A stretch of DNA of 53,414 bases from Candidatus Faecicola pullistercoris (GTDB lineage: Bacteria; Bacillota; Clostridia; Christensenellales; CAG-917), in assembly GCA_018714105.1 (NCBI GenBank), contig DVNW01000011.1, positions 1 through 53,414 of the forward strand. Direction: 5' to 3'. Numbering within the stretch: the first letter of the stretch is position 1; each line of letters opens with the position of its first letter. A program made the translations under genes and the position numbers. Shown in pieces: positions 50,314 to 53,414 of this stretch. The notes under the pieces were generated by a model, which saw only the letters and a list, made by a program, of their open reading frames with translations, was not told where the DNA came from and ran no database searches.

Positions 50314-51429
50314 ATGTGTATATTTAACGGTGAAAGAGTAAAAGCGGAAATCGATTTAAGCGCAGTGGATTATAACTTTTCCGTTATAAGGAGCAAGGCT
50401 TGCGGCGCCAGGGTAATGGCGGTCGTTAAGGCCGATGCGTACGGGCACGGAGCCGAGCAAATCGCGCGATTTTTACAGGCCAAGGCGGACTTTTTCGGCG
50501 TTGCCGGCGTAAGCGAGGGCGCAAAGTTAAGAGAAGCAGGCATAAAAAATCCCGTGCTGGTGCTAGGTTGCACCCCCGAAAACATGATAAACAGCCTTAT
50601 AGATTACGATTTGTCCGCCACCGTTAATTCGCTTTCCACGGCCGAAAAGCTGTCTGCCGCGGCGTTAAAGCGAAAAACAAAAGTTAAAGTGCACCTTGCC
50701 GTGGATACGGGCATGACGAGGCTGGGATTCGATAGGAGGGATTACTTCGGCATAGCGAAAGCGTTGCAGACCGAAGGGCTGGAGCCCGAGGGGATATTCA
50801 CTCACTTCGCTTCGGCCGACACGGACGCGCACTCGCTGCTGAGGCAGAAAGCCGCTTTTGACGATTTGCTTAAAAAGCTGAGCGATGACGGAGTGAGTGC
50901 GGGCGTTACCCATGCGGCCAACAGCGCGGCGCTGCTGACGGAAGGTAATTGCGGATACGGAATGGTCAGGGCGGGGCTGGCACTGTACGGAGTCAGCCCG
51001 TTTTCCGATAAAGGCAATTCGGGACTGAAAGAGGTTATGAGCATGAAGGCGCGGATAGTTCAGATAAAAAAAGTGCCTTCGGGCACGGAAATAGGCTACG
51101 GCGGCACATTTGTCACAAAGCGGCCCTCCCTGATAGCTACCGTTTCGGCGGGTTATGCCGACGGGTATCCTTGGCGGCTTTCGAACACGGGCAGAATACT
51201 TGTGAAAGGAAGATACGCTCCCGTAGCGGGTCGGATATGTATGGACCAGTTCATGGCGGACGTAAGCGAAATCGACGGAGTTGACGAGGGCGACGAAGCG
51301 GTGCTTGCGGGCTGTCAGGGCGGCAGGCGCATAACTATGGCCGAAATCGCGCGCGAGGCGGGCAGCACGGTATACGAACAGCTTTGCAGAACGGGCGCGC
51401 GAGTACCCAGGATATACCTTAAAAACTGA
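50314..51429 (+). CDS. alr: Alanine racemase
   Basis: 371 residues. PLP lysine K39 in AVVKADAYGHG, catalytic tyrosine Y262 in EIGYGGTF, SAGYADGYPW and GRICMDQFM are the family motifs. Converts L- to D-alanine. The ATG at 50314 gives the normal N-terminus but lacks a strong ribosome binding site; coupling to dat upstream is likely. No terminator is visible after the gene. Confidence 0.95.
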   Translation: MCIFNGERVKAEIDLSAVDYNFSVIRSKACGARVMAVVKADAYGHGAEQIARFLQAKADFFGVAGVSEGAKLREAGIKNPVLVLGCTPENMINSLIDYDLSATVNSLSTAEKLSAAALKRKTKVKVHLAVDTGMTRLGFDRRDYFGIAKALQTEGLEPEGIFTHFASADTDAHSLLRQKAAFDDLLKKLSDDGVSAGVTHAANSAALLTEGNCGYGMVRAGLALYGVSPFSDKGNSGLKEVMSMKARIVQIKKVPSGTEIGYGGTFVTKRPSLIATVSAGYADGYPWRLSNTGRILVKGRYAPVAGRICMDQFMADVSEIDGVDEGDEAVLAGCQGGRRITMAEIAREAGSTVYEQLCRTGARVPRIYLKN

Positions 51430-51474
51430 CGGATATACGGCCGAAAATACAACACGGGCTGAAAGCAGAAGAAA

Positions 51475-52320
51475 TCATTTGAGTTTTTTTACGATGTAAA
51501 GTCTGACGTCCGAAGGTTGTTTGCTTATTTTAAGGGAGCCGTCCAGAACCACCTTATCTCCGTCCAGACAGAAGTCGCGGGGCGAGGACAGAACGAGTTC
51601 GGCTTCGCTTATCTTGCAAAAATGCATATTGCGCGAATCGTACGGTTTCGAAAAACCGATAAAAAACGCGCGGAAAAAGGGAAAGAATATTTTTATTTTG
51701 TTTAAGAGACTGTTTTTTCCGGGGCTTTTGACGGTAAGCAGATACAAGTCCGAGGTGTCTTTGTAAATGCGGTTGAAATTAAACCCGAAGCACCTCGAAG
51801 AATCGATAAACATAATCAGAGTAAAGCTGTCCGAATACGTTTTATCTCCCACGCGCAAGGTTGCGGGGATATTGTGGACCTTGTACGCGCCCACGACCTT
51901 GGCCAGATAGGCGAAAATCTTGAACTTCTTTTTAGCGGAAGCCGAAACGGAATAGCCGATAGAGGTAAACGAACCCGCTGCGGCAACGTACGAGAAGCAT
52001 CGTCCGCCGATATTTCCTATAAAGGCTTTCGGGGTCATGGGGGCGCCTTTTTTATGAGTTTTGGCCGTTTCGTTAAATGTACCGCACGGGACGTAATAAA
52101 GCGTAACGGGCAGCCCCCTGCACAGATTAAGAGCCTGACTCAGAGTGCCGTCGCCTCCGCACACGGCGATTTTGTCGTAGCCGTGCGGGGACCACGTGTC
52201 GGACGGCTTTCGGATATAAAAGAAATCGGCCTTGTCCTCCGGGAAGGCTCGGACAAGCGCCTGCGGATTAACTTTATCCGAATTGCCGCTCAGTTGATTG
52301 ATGACGAATAAGATGCTCAT
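51475..52320 (-). CDS. Diacylglycerol/lipid kinase family protein
   Basis: 281 residues of the DAGK catalytic family (YegS/DgkB-like). Opening ILFVINQLSGNSDK, nucleotide motif CGGDGTLSQALN, YVPCGTFNETAK in place of the usual GTxND, and a late FCLDGDKVVLDG match the family. Expected to phosphorylate a membrane lipid. It lacks the full GTaNDfAR motif, so substrate and activity are uncertain. AGGAG lies unusually close (two bases) to the chosen ATG at 52320; the longer in-frame start at 52374 lacks support. Confidence 0.82.
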   Translation of the reverse strand: MSILFVINQLSGNSDKVNPQALVRAFPEDKADFFYIRKPSDTWSPHGYDKIAVCGGDGTLSQALNLCRGLPVTLYYVPCGTFNETAKTHKKGAPMTPKAFIGNIGGRCFSYVAAAGSFTSIGYSVSASAKKKFKIFAYLAKVVGAYKVHNIPATLRVGDKTYSDSFTLIMFIDSSRCFGFNFNRIYKDTSDLYLLTVKSPGKNSLLNKIKIFFPFFRAFFIGFSKPYDSRNMHFCKISEAELVLSSPRDFCLDGDKVVLDGSLKISKQPSDVRLYIVKKLK

Positions 52321-52371
52321 AGCTCCTCGCAATAATATTATTATACAATCGGGCGCAAAAAAAAGCAAATG

Positions 52372-52399
52372 CAAAAAGCCGCCTTTTTTACAGGCGGCT
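52372..52399 (-). terminator. Terminator of the collagen-like gene
   Basis: Minus strand AGCCGCC-TGTAAAAAA-GGCGGCT followed by TTTTGC. Confidence 0.82.
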
Positions 52400-52467
52400 G
52401 TTTTGCGAAATTAAACAAATCGGACGTTGATTGTATTTTTTCTGCCGTTAAACATCGGATTTTAACG

Positions 52468-53055
52468 CTATGCGAGTTTTACAACCGAAATGCCCGCCGA
52501 AGTAAGGCCTGCCTGCGCGCCCGAAACGTTTTTAATATCGAGCGTGGCAAGGGCGTCCGTAGTCAGCAGAATGGTATTTGATACCGATGCAGGGTTGCCG
52601 TTACTGGGCACCTGAGTTTTTAATTCGGAATCAGGTACGGGCGCACCGTCCTGTTCCAGTTCGATAGCGAAGGTCGAAGCCGAGTTGGGGCTTCCCGAAG
52701 CGCCGTAGGTTACGAGATAGGTGCCGGGCTGAACGGTAATCGCGTTACCCGAAACAGTCATGGTCGTTCCCGTGGTTCCGCCGAGTTTGGAGATGGGTAT
52801 AACGGTGGAATTGGCCACGTTCTGAGTGCCCGCGCCGGCATATATGGCGTCGGACAGCGCAGCCGCCCCCGTAGCGCCGGTGGCACCCGTAGCGCCGGTA
52901 GCGACCGTTGCGCCCGTTGCGCCGGTAGCGCCCGTGGCTCCCTGCGGGCCTACGGGACCTCTGGGGCCGGTAACGATTACGGGGTTTTGGTTACACCACC
53001 CCGAGCGGAATCCCTGACAACGGTATCTTTGATAATAAGACGAGCAGCAACTCAT
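52468..53055 (-). CDS. Collagen-like surface protein (exosporium BclA-like)
   Basis: 195 residues. A short Cys/Tyr-rich N-terminus (MSCCSSYYQRYRCQ), then Gly-X-Y repeats from G30 to about G63 (GPRGPVGPQG, GAT units), interrupted once by V51 where Gly is expected, then a C-terminal beta-sandwich (about 68-195) like the TNF/C1q-type domain of BclA proteins. Such proteins trimerise and coat spores in Bacillus and Clostridia. No signal peptide, consistent with mother-cell assembly. AGGAGG before the ATG. Fits the sporulation genes elsewhere in the window. Confidence 0.87.
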   Translation of the reverse strand: MSCCSSYYQRYRCQGFRSGWCNQNPVIVTGPRGPVGPQGATGATGATGATVATGATGATGATGAAALSDAIYAGAGTQNVANSTVIPISKLGGTTGTTMTVSGNAITVQPGTYLVTYGASGSPNSASTFAIELEQDGAPVPDSELKTQVPSNGNPASVSNTILLTTDALATLDIKNVSGAQAGLTSAGISVVKLA

Positions 53056-53250
53056 ATTGATTTACCTCCTGATTTTATGTAATACGCATTCAATTCATAC
53101 TATGAACAACCTCGTCGAAAAGTGAACTCGGCGGCAAGGGAAGCGTATTTTATATTGATATATAGATAAAATATATTAGCTTTATAATAGTAATAAAAGG
53201 TGCAACGGCGGCAAAATCATAAAAAATGGCAAAAAAGTGAAAAAATATTG

Positions 53251-53279
53251 TTGACAATAATTTTAGTGTGTGATAATAT
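53251..53279 (+). promoter_or_regulatory. Strong rightward promoter near the window edge
   Basis: TTGACA, 17-base spacer, TAATAT (or GATAAT at 15), with TGTG before it. It points out of the window to the right. Confidence 0.65.
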
Positions 53280-53414
53280 AAGTAAGCTGTCGCCGAATGG
53301 CGGCAAACGCACTTTTAAAATTGAATAAACAGGAAAAGCGAAGTGAAATTGTAAGAATTAAACAAAACACAAACGCAATTCAACATTTACGCAAAGTAAA
53401 AAAGTTTAGCGTTA
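53280..53414 (+). other. Untranslated leader, possibly of an rRNA operon
   Basis: No open frame. It contains a small hairpin (TGTCGCC-GAAT-GGCGGCA, near 53288-53306) and CTTTTAAAATTGAATAAAC, similar to the CTTTGAAAACTGAATAAC blocks found beside Firmicute 16S and 23S genes. The window ends before any rRNA is reached. The 200 bases before the promoter (53056-53250) are AT-rich with no gene seen. Confidence 0.35.

Noticed and set aside
52860..52965. CRISPR-like short repeats
   Set aside because: The regular nine-base units encode Gly-Ala-Thr collagen repeats in frame; there are no spacers and no cas genes.

Overview
The window looks like a chromosomal segment of a spore-forming Clostridia-type Firmicute, probably an uncultured gut anaerobe of roughly Christensenellales kind. 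The evidence is the Bacillus-like order mrnC-rlmB-sigH, a yabP-yabQ pair for spore cortex synthesis, a collagen-like surface protein of the exosporium type, rubrerythrin, many lipoproteins, strong TTGACA/TATAAT promoters and AGGAGG ribosome binding sites. The placement is inference; no rRNA gene is visible.

Layout. 1-2000: an AT-rich restriction-modification pair (DpnII-type nuclease and an HTH-fused Dam-type methylase) with its own promoter and a 20-bp palindrome, next to a four-tRNA operon (fMet, Met, Glu, Val). 2.7-5.4 kb: a membrane M28 peptidase, then a cobalamin riboswitch ahead of a DUF4430 lipoprotein and an ECF S component, a candidate corrinoid uptake pair. 5.4-9.7 kb: proS, a Pr6Pr membrane protein and ung, then rpsF-ssb-rpsR. 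9.7-15.9 kb: a tightly packed leftward run mrnC-rlmB-sigH-lacZ-GNAT-AEC transporter. 16-23 kb: a transglutaminase lipoprotein, yabP-yabQ, a Ppx/GppA protein and a minimal alanyl-tRNA synthetase. 23.2-25.9 kb: an unlisted 42-residue peptide gene, and an ECF sigma factor overlapping an RsgI-like membrane protein. 26-32 kb: an SDR, a zinc-ribbon protein, rubrerythrin, a GH16 lipoprotein, YfcC-type transporter plus ornithine aminotransferase, and tRNA-Arg. 32.3-37.2 kb: an accessory block with a zinc-ribbon membrane protein, a bacterial PH-domain membrane protein, a TIR-like/helical protein and a CatA-like acetyltransferase. 37.3-45.7 kb: a phosphoesterase, a CDF exporter, a GMP synthetase without a working glutaminase domain, an esterase, an NSS symporter, a membrane-anchored MerR regulator and an SLC13-type permease. 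45.8-53 kb: a large InlB-repeat lipoprotein, a dat-alr pair for D-amino acids, a lipid-kinase-like protein and the collagen-like protein. The right edge holds a strong rightward promoter and a leader that may precede an rRNA operon.

The most interesting points are: the shortened GMP synthetase; the CatA-like/TIR/PH-domain operon; the B12-riboswitch lipoprotein plus S-component pair; the ECF sigma factor coupled to an RsgI-type receptor; the HTH-methylase with a palindrome at its own promoter; the membrane-bound MerR; the compact AlaRS; and lacZ embedded in the sigH operon. All function calls come from reading motifs by eye; no database search was run.
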